Shown: positions 1 through 11,405 of the stretch, piece after piece
How the letters are laid out: each line of letters begins with the position of its first letter
Numbering within the stretch: position 1 is the first letter of the stretch
Assembly: GCA_907165135.1 (NCBI GenBank)
Contig: OU015566.1
Span: 10,834,157-10,898,156 of the forward strand
Source: Oikopleura dioica
Lineage: Eukaryota; Chordata; Appendicularia; Copelata; Oikopleuridae
Direction of reading: 5' to 3'
DNA: 64,000 bases
The notes under the pieces: generated by a model
What the model was told of the DNA's origin: nothing
Databases searched by the model: none
Seen by the model: the letters and a program-made list of their open reading frames with translations, nothing else
Position numbers and translations under genes: made by a program

Positions 1-2
1 CG

Positions 3-825
3 GACGGGGATGATGAAGATTTTGAAGAAGTCCTCGAAGAAGACGAAATCACCAAAGAGCCCGTCGTGTGCATCGAAGATGGAAAGCACCAGCGCGAAAT
101 TCCAGTCAACGAATGTCTCTTCTCCGGCCATATTTCGAAAAATATCGACGCCAATTTGAAATACATGAATCTTCACTACGGCTTTTTCATCCCGATGGCG
201 GAAGATCTCGAGGACAAAAAAGGGCTGATGCGATATTTGGGAAGAAAGATCGGCGTTGGCAATATTTGTATGACTTGCAACGAGAAAGGGAAAGCGTTTT
301 ACTCGCTTCAAGCTGTTCGGGATCACATGATTAGTAAGAGAGGATAAAAGAATTCGGAAATAACAGAGTTTTGTAGAAATGGGCCACACGAGTTTGGAAA
401 TGAATGGAGAAAAGGCGCTGGAGTACTCAGATTTCTACGATTTCGAAGATTCGGACTTGGAAGAAGAGCAGAATACAGATGAAAATGTTGTTGGAGAGTT
501 GGTTTTGGCAGATGGAAGCGTTATCGGACACAGAAGCTTGTGGAGATATTACAAGCAGAGTTTCGATCCAAGAATGGCGCTCGTTCCGAGCAAGAGAGCT
601 AATCAGATTAATAAATACAGGTAAAAAGAGGGGAAAAGATAGGAAAATGAGGCGACTTTCAGAGCGATTGGTTGGTATGGAGATTGTTCGAATCAGCAGG
701 CGCAAATCAACGAGTTCAAGAAAGTCGCCAAGTTCAAACGAAAGATGAATCTGCGAATCGGACTACGAAACAACATGAACGATAATATGAAGCATTTCAA
801 GAGACGAGATGGTTTCTGTATGTAG
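3..825 (+). CDS. ZNF622: ZNF622/Rei1-like zinc-finger protein, 3' part
   Basis: C-terminal part of a ZNF622 (yeast Rei1) homologue, a cytosolic factor that helps recycle export factors from pre-60S ribosomes. The gene is cut by the window edge. Exons are about 3-333, 377-620 and 663-825, joined by two GT-AG introns of about 42 nt. Visible family features are an acidic stretch, a C2H2-like CLFSGH segment, GFFIP, YLGRKIGVGNICMTCNEKGK (the second zinc knuckle and its surroundings), the SDFYDF motif, GHRSLWRYYKQ and YRAIGWYG near the C-terminus, all in the order of the human protein. An AATAAA lies at 836-841, 11 bp after the stop. The N-terminal zinc finger must lie upstream of base 1. Confidence 0.9.
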
Positions 826-1047
826 TCTGTTCTTGAATAAAGTATTCTAAATGGAATCGCAAAAAAATCTATTTATTGGAAGGCGCTTTCTCCTAAGAAT
901 GATGATGAGCGAAGCGAATGATTGCTAAAATATTTGTTACTTGAGATTCGCTTCACTCGTTTTCAAATTCAACAAGCATACTCTGGAACCGTTGCTTACG
1001 TACGAGTGTAGTAGACTGAAAGAAATCGTGACTCGGATGAAAAGAAA

Positions 1048-4000
1048 ATGTCCGAAGATCACGGCTTCATAAACAACAACCATGCGTCAGAAGCACTGCA
1101 GATGATGGACCAATTTTTGCGCAACAAGCAACTATGCGACGTAACTTTAATTTGCGGCAAGCGTCGTATGGCTGCGCACAAGCTCGTGCTCAGCTCGCTT
1201 TCGTCCTATTTCGCCGCCATGTTCACTCACAACCTCTGCGAAAAGGATCAAGATGAGGTGGAGATCAAGGAGGTGAATCCTGACGCGCTGATGTGGATCA
1301 TCAGATATATGTACACGAGCCACATTGATATTAGAGAGGATAACGTCGAAGATCTTTTGATCACAGGTTCAATTATTAAATTTTACAATTGTTTCACTTG
1401 ATCTATATTATTTTTTCTGGACTTAGCTTGGCAACCTGTGTAGAAAATCTAAGACCAGGTTCTGAAAGAAGTTTAATAGATAAAAACCGCGAAGCCAGAA
1501 ATTTTCTACGTGGCTATAAATTCAACATCTTCCAGGACCCTGTCTTAGCTTCTCTTCACAGGTTACGGAGCCCGGATTCTTGAACGATCTGAATTTATAT
1601 TCGAAAATTAGCTCGTCTTCTGCAAATCGAAAAAATCGTCTTTGCTTGCTGCGAATTTCTCCGAAAACAGCTCCACCCTTCAAATTGCCTCGGCATCGCG
1701 AAGTTCGCCGAATCCCAAGCTTGTCCGGAACTGTTCTCTGCATCGCTCGATTTCATCAAGAAGAACTCATTGAATTTGCTCGGCGAACAAGAATTTTTGG
1801 AATTAAAGCTCGAAGATGTTATTCGTTTGTTGAAATACGATGATTTGGTTGTTCCAAATGAGGAAAGTGTGTTCCAAATTGTCACGGCGTGGGTAGAGCA
1901 CGATCTTGATGCGAGAAAATCAAGTGTTGGTAAGTAGGATCAGAATATTCTCGTTATTTTTAATCTAGTCGCAAAGTTTGCGCAAAAACAACATAATTCG
2001 ATCGAAAATGACTGTTGTTGAACTAAGAACTTCATAACTGTAATGCATTGTATCCAATTATAATGATGCGAACACTCGATGGGAATAGATAAAAATAGGA
2101 AGTATGGACCGGTGCACCTTCGAATAGAATATATTGATTGTATTGAATCATCATTTGCGGATAAAAATATCTTGGAAACTCCCTTATTGAATTGTATTTT
2201 TGTATAATTTCTAGATGGACTCTCTTTACTAAGAATCGTCCAAGAAAAATCTAAGTTTTGAGAATCTTTTCAAAGATTCTGCAAACCTGCACCGCACTAT
2301 AATCTATTGGGATATCAACAATAAATATATTCTCTTTAGAACAATTAGACTTTTCCTAATGTAAGTCTTACTATACAATCACTTTCAGGAGCACTTCTCG
2401 CAACAATGCGACTCTGCCACATTTCCGCCGAATTCCTTGCAGAAACGATCGAACCCCATCATCTCGTACGAGAAAGTTCATCAGCGCATGAGATTGTTAT
2501 TGACATGATGAAGCTGCATATAACCAAAAAACTTGATCCGAGACAGGAGCCTTCAAGAAAGTCTACTTTAGGTAAACTCAATTATTCTTCTTGACAGCAA
2601 TCAAATCGCGGCACTCTATTTTCAAGAAAATCTAAAGAAACTTATGAATGAGCTCAGAGTTCATTAGATTGAGCGAACAGAATCGCACGTAAGGTACTTG
2701 TACGTGGTCTTATTATAACAAAACCACTCCCATTGGACCAAAAATAATTCAATCGAAGCTAAAGCACAAAAATTTAAAGTAACTTGCCATAAATGATGAT
2801 AGTATTTGATCATGGACAATACCCGAAAAAAAAACATTTTTTGTGAGAATAAACGACGCTTAGGTAAACTTGATGAAAAATGAGCTCTTTTTAGAGCTTA
2901 TAAATCAGGGAATATAATACAGTTTTAGAATCCTCAGAAGCTGGGGATCATTTTGACTATTCATACTTGGGGGTTTTGCTCATGCCCTGAGGGGTTTTGG
3001 GCCTTCCAAAGTCCCGAAATTTGGCCAATCTGAGTTAGGGGCTCATAACTTTTCTTCTCCCCATTTCTGGAGAAAGCCAACTATATGAGCTTGTAGAGGA
3101 GGCTCTAACGGTTCAGAATATGTCTTATATGAATCAGTACTTTTTTACGAAAATGGAGTAAAAGTGCAATATTTTCATCGGAAATCGTTAGAAAAACATT
3201 TAAATGACTTTCTTACGTACAAAATTTAGTCTGGGGTCCTCCCGGGGAGAGTTCTTACGAAATTCAATTTTTTCTCACAATATGACCCCACGTGACCTCA
3301 AATGACCCAAGAGTAAATTTTGTGCGTCAGAATGTCATTAAAAACGTTTTTCTAACGATTTCCGATGAAAATATTGCACTTTTACTCTATTTTCGTAAAA
3401 AAGTACTGATTTTTCAGTGACTTCCTCAACTTCCGGGCCTTCTAGAGGCTCTAGAATGGGGGGTGTCCGGTGGTTTTCTATACATATTCTGAACCGTTAG
3501 AGCCTCCTCTACAAGCTCATTTAGTGGGCTTTCTCCAGAAGTGGGGAGAAGAAAAGTTATGAGCCCCTAACCTAGATTGGCCAAATTTCGGGACTTTGGA
3601 AGGCCTAAAACCCCTCAGGGCATGAGCAAAACCCCGAAGTATGAATAGTCAAAATGATCCCCAGCTTCTGAGGAATCTAAAACTGTATTATATTCCCTGA
3701 TTTAGATGCTCTAAAAAGAGCACATTTTTCATCAAGTTTACCTAACGATGCTTAGGTTATCTAATGTGTATCGGCGGAATGGACAACCAGAAAGGAATCA
3801 ATAACGTTGAGCTTCTGGACCCTCTGGCGCCCGAACAGTGGAGCGAATGCGGCCAAATCGTCAAGCACAAGAGAGTTCAGTTCGGTAGCGCCGTGATTGA
3901 CAATAAACTGCTCGTCGTCGGTGGAAGAGATGGATATAAAACCTTGAATTCGGTCGAGTGCTATGACTTCGCTACGAAGAGTTGGAAATCGATGCCGCCG

Positions 4001-4863
4001 CTTTCGACGCACAGGTAAAATTTTTCTCATAAAAAATTTACTCAATCATAAATAGCGTCGTAAAATGATGATTAAGACACGGCGTTGGCATCGTTTTGCT
4101 CGATGGCCCTTTGTACGCAGTGGGAGGAAACGACGGCTGGTCATTTTTAAACACGGTCGAGCGATGGGATCCGCAGTTTCGCTCGTGGAATTTTGTTGCG
4201 CCGATGAATACGCCGCGGAGCACGCATGGTGTCGTAGCTTTTAATTCGAAGATTTTCGCTGTCGGCGGAAGAGACGTCTCTTCATGTCTACGATCTGTGG
4301 AATGCTTCGATCCGCATTTTAACCGGTGGACGCAAATGGCGAATCTAAACAAGCGGCGGGGAATGCCAGGCGTAGCGGTCTTTCAAGATTCGATTTTCGC
4401 CGTGGGTGGGCATGATACTCCAGGAACAGTTCCAATAGGTTCGATTTTGAGAGAAATCGATGAGAAACAGAAATTTCGGAACTTTTTGAAGGTGCTCCGA
4501 AGCCAGCAGAGTCTGCTGAGAAATATTGCTTGGAAACAAATCAATGGACATTGATAGGTTCGCTGAAGATTCCAAGAGAAGGAGCAGGCTGTGCGGTTCT
4601 TGGAGATACGCTTTATGCTGTTGGTGGTTTCGATGGAAAGGTAGGGAGGGCTTATGATAGCAGGAGAACATTTACTCCTTCAGAAATATCTAAAATCCAT
4701 CGAATACTTACGCCCAAACGCGTCTGAAGAAGACTGGACTCTGGAAGGAACTCTCCAACATGCCCGATCCGCCTGCGCTGTCCTCCATGTTTCTGAAAAA
4801 GTGCATTTTGCCGACGTCTCAACATCTGCTGAAAACTCTCGCAATCCTTCAACCTCCGACTGA
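1048..4863 (+). CDS. BTB-BACK-Kelch protein, KLHL1/4/5 type
   Basis: Probable substrate adaptor for cullin-3 ubiquitin ligases, or an actin-associated Kelch protein. Exons 1048-1366, 1612-1929, 2389-2571, 3756-4014, 4077-4438, 4492-4640 and 4684-4863 give 589 residues, all with GT-AG introns. A BTB domain (LCDVTLICGKRRMAAHKLVL) is followed by a BACK domain (QLHPSNCLGIAKFAE) and six Kelch blades ending in GG dipeptides (VVGGRDG, AVGGNDG, AVGGRD, AVGGHD, AVGGFDG). The PRKSTLG segment before blade 1 and the MSTHRHG-like junction match the KLHL1/4/5 subgroup best, as recalled. Introns 1 and 3 are long for this genome and carry inverted-repeat elements. The next gene starts 178 bp after the stop. 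Confidence 0.9.
1433..1564. repeat. Short inverted-repeat element in KLHL intron 1
   Basis: Imperfect terminal inverted repeats of about 23 bp face each other: the arm at 1433-1455 (AACCTGTG...CTAAGAC) matches the reverse complement of 1542-1564. The element sits wholly in the 245-nt first intron of the Kelch gene, which is otherwise five times the usual intron size here. It looks like a small non-autonomous DNA transposon (MITE). No target-site duplication was worked out. Confidence 0.5.
2861..3744. repeat. 884-bp foldback element in KLHL intron 3
   Basis: The left arm, about 2861-3230, starts TAGGTAAACTTGATGAAAAATG. It is repeated in reverse complement from about 3310 to 3744, so almost the entire element folds on itself. 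The arms differ by substitutions and by an extra stretch of about 70 bp near 3420-3480 in the right arm only. The unpaired centre is about 80 bp (3231-3309). It occupies most of the 1184-nt intron 2572-3755. This is the form of a foldback or long-TIR non-autonomous DNA transposon. No coding frame was seen inside it. Confidence 0.85.
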
Positions 4864-5041
4864 TAAAATTTTTTCATCGCTCCATTTTCTTTCATTACTC
4901 TTTTCAAATAAGGCAGGTCCTTCTTTTCGCTTTCTTCATATTTCTGTATGACCCGTTCTTCCAAAATATTAATTCAAAATTATGTTCGCAATATTCAGTG
5001 AATTATTATTCGACGAATTTTAGAATGATGATGCCAATAAA

Positions 5042-6610
5042 ATGACTGATTTTCTTCACGAAGATTTGAGGGCTGAGCCGACTCAGGAAGTCCCCTTTGA
5101 AACGCTCAAGCCAGATAAACTCAAGGCAAAAGTCCGTCAGGGCCTTCCATTAGCGGTGAAAGAGAAAGAAAAATTTTATAAGAGAGTGATTCTTCAAGGA
5201 AAGCCACTGTTGGGTGTTGAATTTGAGAGCATCGACAATGCACTCAATGAAGTTTGGAACTGCACGAAATTTGATAGAAGGAAAGGGATCATTTTTCTTA
5301 TGGTAAGTAGCAAAAATTAACTAAAGGTGATCGCTGATGAAGATTATTCCGATTTGAATGGCTCAGCGAAAGTGGTCAACAACTCGTCGGAGAGGTGATG
5401 GCGCGAATTCATCGAAGCCAACCTCAAATAACCTTTTGTCCACTCATCGGCATCGTCGTCGGTGTTCTAGTGACATTCATCGATGACCGTGGAAAGATCT
5501 GGCAGATGATCGAGCATCTCATTCAATCAGAAAGCTGTCCTATTGCTCGTTCAAGCACGCAGGCAGATGCTGATGATTTAACAATAAGAGATCTTGGTCT
5601 TCTCAAGCTAAAGGGCAAACTTAAACCGTGGCTTCTTCAAATCTCTTCTTCAGGCTCTGGTTTAGTATTTGGCATATTTTGGGAGGTTTTCAACGTTTCG
5701 TTTCATTTATTTTTACCCGAGAAAAGCAATAAACTGGCGATTCTTCCTCTGCTCTTTGTCGTACGAATCATGTGTCCGTTTCGTCGATTGTCTTCTATTG
5801 GAAGGGGCAAAGGTTAAATTCCGCTTTGCCCTGGCATTCCTCAATTTCTGTTCCTCTCAAGGCCGATGCGTGATCATTGATGGAAGTCCTGACGAAATCG
5901 ACGATGATTTGATTTTACAAATGATCGAAGATAATCCTTCTGATGTCGAAAAGATCTTGAAGAAAGGATTTGACATACGAAATCTGCAAATGGCTATTGT
6001 CAAGCAACTGGTCAACAGGCATAAAATGCTTCTCGATCTCAGAGCAGGTTCGGTCCTCTCGAACAGCAATTTTTTGAAAGAATTCTCTTTAGACGGACTA
6101 GAAGCCCAAATGTCTCGACTTTCGCAAAAACATGCCGGCGAATTTTACGCACAAGCAAAGCACGCAAGTTCCTCTCTTATCTCCATAAATTCCATGTCGC
6201 GACTCTTCGCAATTCTGCCTCCTCGATTTTCAGTTCAAAATTTGGAAAAGATTTTTTCTACTACTACTGATGGATACGCTTACCAAACAGGTACATTTGC
6301 AATTCTGGTAAATCTGACTTATTTTAAAGCCTTACGAAAACTGGCCGATGAGCCAGCATGTGTCATCCTCATGAAAACCGACTTCTCCCCCGACGTCTCT
6401 ATCGGAGCCGTTCTCTGCGGCATGAAATCGCCAAAAACCGGCCTTATCGGAAATGGTGAGAGCTTCGTTTTCCGAGTTGAGTGCGAAGTAGAAAGTTGGT
6501 TTTGGCACAGTGAGATGCCAACTCAATTCGCTCATTTTTCACCCGGAAATTTGAATATTGGAAATGGCGCATTGACGATCAATGATGATTTGAAAAATTG
6601 GAACGGTTAA
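5042..6610 (+). CDS. TBC1D24: TBC1D24-like TBC/TLDc-domain protein
   Basis: Homologue of TBC1D24, a TBC-type Rab/ARF6-linked protein of vesicle traffic that uniquely combines TBC and TLDc domains. Proposed exons are 5042-5280, 5343-5659, 5727-6290 and 6330-6610, giving 466 residues. The N-terminal TBC part (QPQITFCPLIG, then SYESCVRFVDCLLLEGAKVKFRFALAFL) aligns with human TBC1D24. The C-terminal part has TLDc signatures (ACVILMKTDF, GNGESFVFRV, GNLNIGNGALTINDDL). The GTPase-activating Arg finger is not evident, as in the human protein. Introns 2 and 3 are GT-AG. Intron 1 keeps frame only with a GA donor (GAAAGG at 5281) and AG at 5341-5342. The usual TBC1D24 length is about 550, so this version is shorter. 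Confidence 0.8.
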
Positions 6611-7348
6611 ATTATAGAATTTATTGTTTGATATTCAAAAACATTGAGTGATTTATAAATTATAATCATAAAGCTTGTCATCCTACAACCGTTTTAAAGC
6701 TCCACTTGTTCAAGCGAAGTCTTTTCATCGCCCAATTTACTGAGCCGTGATGGAAGTTTCAATCGATTTCAAGTTATTCAGATGGAAATATTTGCTTTTA
6801 GCAGCTTCGAATCTATCTAAATCTTTGTTCGGAAGATCTTTCCTTTTTGTTTTTGGCCATTCCAGATTTCAGACATATTTTGATTTTCAGAGACGTCTGA
6901 AAACCTTTGCAGCGTGATTTTTGCCTATTGAAAGAAAAAAACTAATGATAGAGAAGCTGAATAATTTTATTTGTTTCATTATATTTTATATGTGATTATA
7001 TAACTTTGCGTCTTGTTGTGATAACGCATTACACTCATTATGCTTTATTATTTTATACATGACTTGACCGATAAACTATCTTCACCACACTTCAATACTC
7101 AAACTAATTTGTGTGCAAATATACTATCACCACCCATCAAATACCTACAGAGCCACAATGAGAGATTATTTCTTATGACATGCCGTGCAATTTTCCTTTT
7201 ATTATCCAAGCACTCTTTTATATTTAAAAGAAAAACGTATATATATCCCACCCTCATCTTCAAAGTATTCATTCCAGGAAATTTGATTTCAAAGAAATGG
7301 ATGGCGATCTATTTTTCATTTTTTTACGCTTCAGAGAATAGAATCGAA
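6611..7348. other. Intergenic stretch between TBC1D24 and MFSD1
   Basis: No convincing exon was found on either strand. The sequence is AT-rich with short runs of T and A. It presumably holds the TBC1D24 3' UTR and the MFSD1 promoter and 5' UTR. Open frames here have no family resemblance and are best ignored. Confidence 0.5.
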
Positions 7349-9120
7349 ATGCCAGAAGACACAGAACCGCTCGTTGGGGAAGAGATACCTTGCTGCAGTA
7401 CGAATCCTAGAAGGTAATAAGGCGGGAAAGAAAACAAGTGAGCAAAGTGCTGCTTTTCTAGCACGGCGTACAAAGTAATCGGATGCTGCTTTCTATGTCT
7501 TCTGAGTTTCGGCAGCTACTTCTGTTACGACAATCCCGCAGCCTTACACTCCCAATTCACCGATCCAAACGTCATGGGCTTGACAGAATCCCAATATATG
7601 GGCCTCTACTCGTGGTACTCCTGGCCAAACGTGGTACTCTCTTTTGTTGGCGGCTATCTCATCGATAAGGTACGCGCATCAATGAGCGAGCGAATGAGAG
7701 AAATTTAGTGCGTAATACCTCAATTTACGTATTTTTAATTGTAGGTCTTTGGGGTTCGTTTGGGCGCTGGCATTTTTTCCCTCTTTGTAATTTGCGGCCA
7801 ATTTGTTTTCGCCGCGGGGGTGTTCTCCGATCTCCTCTGGCTTTGCTACGTCGGACGCTTCATTTTTGGAATTGGAGGCGAATCCCTAGCTGTAGCGCAG
7901 AATACCTACACTTGTCGATGGTTCTCTGGCTCTACTCTCAATCTTGGTACAGTTTTTTACAAGAGAAAGATAGAGAAATTATTTTAAGTCTTCGGTCTCC
8001 AGCTGTCGATGGCTCGTGTGGGAAGTACTGTCAATATGAACGTCATGGTGCCGCTGTACAACAAGTGCATGGAATTCATGACGTACGGCAATCGAACCCT
8101 TGGCATGGCGCTGCTTATCGCTGCTAGTACTTGTGTGTTTTCATTTATTTGCACTGCCATAATTGCTGCTATGGATCGTAATGCTGAGAAACAAGGAGCT
8201 CTAGGAAAGGGATTAATATCGATATATTCCTTGAGGATATTCGACTGAGAAGGTATGAGAATATTTGTGAAGGTTTGGACTTGAGATAAACCCTATAAAA
8301 GCGCAAAAAGAGGTAAATGAAGACGGAGAAGAGGAGGAAGAAGCGAAGGTTTCGCTCTTAGACGTATTCAAATTCCCGGCGCAATTCTGGCTTGTCACTA
8401 TCATTTGCGTTTTGTTCTATGCCTCGGTCTTTCCATTCGTGGCAATTGCTTTACCTTACTATCAGTCTGTCTTTGGATTAAGCCCTGCTGAAGCGGCAGC
8501 CTTGAACTCCATTATATATATTATGTCTGCTCCATTAGGTAAGCTCTTCGAGGTTCTATATTATTCAATTGTTCTTCAGCACCTATCTTTGGTCTTATCA
8601 TCGATATCGTCGGTTTCAACGCGTCTTGGGTCTTCCTCGCGAATGTGATTGTTCTCTCTTGTCATCTTCTTCTCGGCTATGTAACAAGCCTCACCCCCTG
8701 GGTTGGTGTTGTCGGCATTGGCATCGGGTACTCTATGCTTGCATCATCTCTTTGGCCGATGGTCTCTCTCCTTGTCGAGAAACACCAGCTTGGAACCGCC
8801 TATGGTTTCATGCAATCCTGGCAGAATCTCGGCTTGGCTCTTGTGTCAATCGCTATTGGCGCGATTGCCAAGAATCAAATTTGGAAGCAAATCGAGGGAT
8901 TCTTTTTTGCCTCAGTGGCCGTCTCTGCGATTGCTGCTCTGGCGCTGATTATTTTAGATAAAGTCAGAAATGGAAAATGCAATGTGAACAAAATCAAAAT
9001 GAGGTTGGCTTGTTTTTATGCGCGAAGGCGGATTAGACTGACATTTTTAGACGTTTGGAAAGAGAGGCGGCCGATCAGGACCTCTTAGACGGCGAGGACA
9101 ACCCGGCATACGAAGAGTAA
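7349..9120 (+). CDS. MFSD1: MFSD1-like lysosomal transporter
   Basis: Major facilitator superfamily protein matching MFSD1, a lysosomal dipeptide exporter that pairs with GLMP in vertebrates. Exons 7349-7413, 7462-7669, 7745-7946, 7989-8210, 8311-8538, 8580-9003 and 9051-9120 give 472 residues with about 12 membrane segments. An acidic N-terminal EDTEPL..EE stretch resembles the dileucine lysosomal sorting signal of the family. Family motifs are SWPNVVLSFVGGYLIDK, YVGRFIFGIGGE, SLWPMVSLLVEKHQLGTAYG and FMQSWQNLGLA. The C-terminus ends NPAYEE. Intron 4 (8211-8310) requires a GA donor; reading through to a later GT donor meets an in-frame stop at 8246. All other introns are GT-AG, 42-75 nt. Confidence 0.92.
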
Positions 9121-9540
9121 ATGCCAAAAAACAAACAGCCAGTAGAATTTTCAAGTCTTCAACTCAATTTTTTTGCGAGTGGTACCACTGTCGTACCATT
9201 CGTGATTACTGTATCGATTCAAAGTATTTTTTCTTATCTCGTACGTTTTCAAGTCTTATGTGCTCCACTATTTCCATGTATTACCACAAATATCTGTGCC
9301 TACCTGTATTATTCTATTGTCCTGAAACTTATATTTTCTTTTGCTATTTTTCATCCTATTCTTCATCGCAAGGTGCCTCCAAAAAGTCCCCAACTAAGGT
9401 CATTGAATGATTTAGGGGCGATTCGAAAAATTCATCTTTCAATTCACGAAATCTTAATTTTGCACGATTTAGAGCTGCGAAATGAGAAGGCCTTCCCTAA
9501 ATCGAAGTCAGAAAAGAATGTCCTGAAAATAAATCACTTC
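9121..9540. other. Intergenic, MFSD1 to G-alpha
   Basis: 420 bp with no supported exon. It should contain the MFSD1 3' UTR and the promoter of the G-alpha gene. The open frame running through it into the first G-alpha exon has no recognisable upstream content, and the ATG at 9541 is the better start. Confidence 0.5.
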
Positions 9541-10998
9541 ATGATCAATTGGGCCTGTCTGCCAGACTGGCTCAGGTAAGAAATTAATTGCTAAAACAAG
9601 GAGACGAGAAGGTTTCAGGTCGATTGTTCCATGCCACGAAGATGAAAACGAACGAGCTATTCGCAAGCGCAATGAAGAAATCGACAAGGCTTTGCGAAAG
9701 GAAAAAAGTCGACTGAGAAAACAAGTCCGGATTCTACTGCTTGGAACGGGCGAAAGTGGAAAGAGTACGTTTTTGAAACAGATGAGAATCGTCCATGCGG
9801 ATGGATTTACAACGCTAGAGAGGTTGAATTTTCGCTCCGTTGTGTATATGAATATTATAAGGAGCATGAAAGTTCTGATCGACGCACTTGAGGTAGGAAT
9901 CTCTTCCTAGCTAGTTTTCATATTGTTCAGTCGTTTGCCATCACTCTTGAGAAGGAATCCAATGCGAACTATAAAGCAAAGATTCAAGATTGGGACAAAA
10001 GCAAGGAGCTCAATCCTGCCACATTTTCCAATTACAGCTCTGGCCTACTTGAATTATGGGCGGACAAGGCGATCCAGGAGGTGTTCTCGATGAGGTCACA
10101 GTTTCAGCTCGGCGAGTCAATTAGATATTACATGGCCGAGGAGAATATTGAGCGAATAATGCAGCATGATTATCATCCGAACTCGGTACAAGTTCCTTTC
10201 TCTTTCCCGATCCTAACCCCTTGATTAGTCTGACATCTTATGGGCGCGTAGACGAACCGATGTCGTCTCCGAAACCGAAGTGACCATCAAAAAAGTGCCA
10301 TTTGCTTTCATCGACGTCGGAGGCCAAAGGACGCAGCGACAAAAGTGGTTTCAGTGTTTTCAAAACTCGATCAACACTGTTCTTTTTTTCGTAGCCGTAT
10401 CTGAATTTGATCAGACACTCGTTGAAGATAAAAATACAAATAGAGTGATAGAATCTCTCAAAGTAAGTGGCGCTTTTTTGGCTCCCCGGGAAAATTTTCT
10501 TAGGTCTTCAAATATATTCTCGAGCAAAAAGCCTTCCGAGATCGAGACATCATTATTTTCTTCAACAAATGCGACTTGCTCGAAGAAAAAATCAAGGAGG
10601 GAATCAAAGTGACGGACTACTTCGCGACGCCCTTCAAAGGCGATCCCCTCAATGTCAAAGATGTTCAGGTTTCTTTCTTGTTCCTTGTTCAGCGAACAAT
10701 ACTGATTCAGAATTTCTTCCGCGACTTGTTCTATGCCACCGCTCAGTGCAGATTAGAAACACCCGACGAGCAAGGAAACTTTCGCGATGATCTGGGTCTT
10801 TACCATCATTTTACAGTTGCAATCGACACCGAGAATATAAAGAAGGTTTTCGAAGCCGTCAAAGATATGGAGCAAGGGTTTACAATCTCTACAATTTTTT
10901 ATCCTTACACAGGAATATTTTTTATCAGATCTTGTGTCAAAATAAATGAACCCTTATCAGTTCTCAAAGAAAACATGGCCCAGCTAATGCTCGAATAA
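9541..10998 (+). CDS. G-protein alpha subunit, G12/13 class
   Basis: Heterotrimeric G-protein alpha subunit of the G12/13 class, which couples receptors to RhoGEFs at the plasma membrane. Exons 9541-9575, 9619-9892, 9931-10185, 10229-10462, 10504-10668, 10711-10876 and 10961-10998 give 388 residues. Visible motifs are the P-loop GTGESGKST, switch [18 protein letters not shown] and the TA(I/V)DTEN region. The DLLEEK and DYF..FKGDP segments and the C-terminus QLMLE (QLMLQ in human G13) point to G12/13. The short N-terminal exon has cysteines (WAC) suitable for palmitoylation. The last intron only keeps frame as GG-AG (after 10876), so that junction is less certain. Confidence 0.9.
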
Positions 10999-11405
10999 AG
11001 TCCACTCTGACCGAAATCATATCCCTTCGCCGCCATAAACATAATTATACCTGTACATATTGAACATATTTATATTAATACCCTTATCAAAGAAAATAAC
11101 AGATAAACTTCGAAATAACATGATATCAAACTTCTTGCCTTATTACTTCCTCAGCTTCTGACAGTTCTTTCCAGTTTTCAAACTCGACTCTAACAAGACA
11201 TTTTTAAACATTGTGCAATACAAGAATAACCTCGATACTTCCACGAATCATTTTTTACTTCTGATACTACTTTAGTGATTAATCAAACCAATTTTTAAAA
11301 GCTGCAGCATTTTGTCATCCACTCAGGTGTCGTTTTCCTTCTTCTTCCGTTCTCGTAGAATGTCTCGAATCTAAAAGAAACGTTGATAAAGCTTCAAAAA
11401 TTAGA
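10999..11405. other. Intergenic, G-alpha to NUP58
   Basis: About 400 bp, AT-rich, with no supported exon. It should hold the G-alpha 3' UTR and the NUP58 promoter. The long alanine/valine/proline frame on the minus strand from 12217 down to 11315 is an antisense shadow of FG repeats. Confidence 0.5.

Noticed and set aside
5660-5726. Apparent non-canonical second intron in TBC1D24
   Set aside because: A GT donor at 5660 with AG at 5725-5726 keeps frame, so the canonical reading was adopted.
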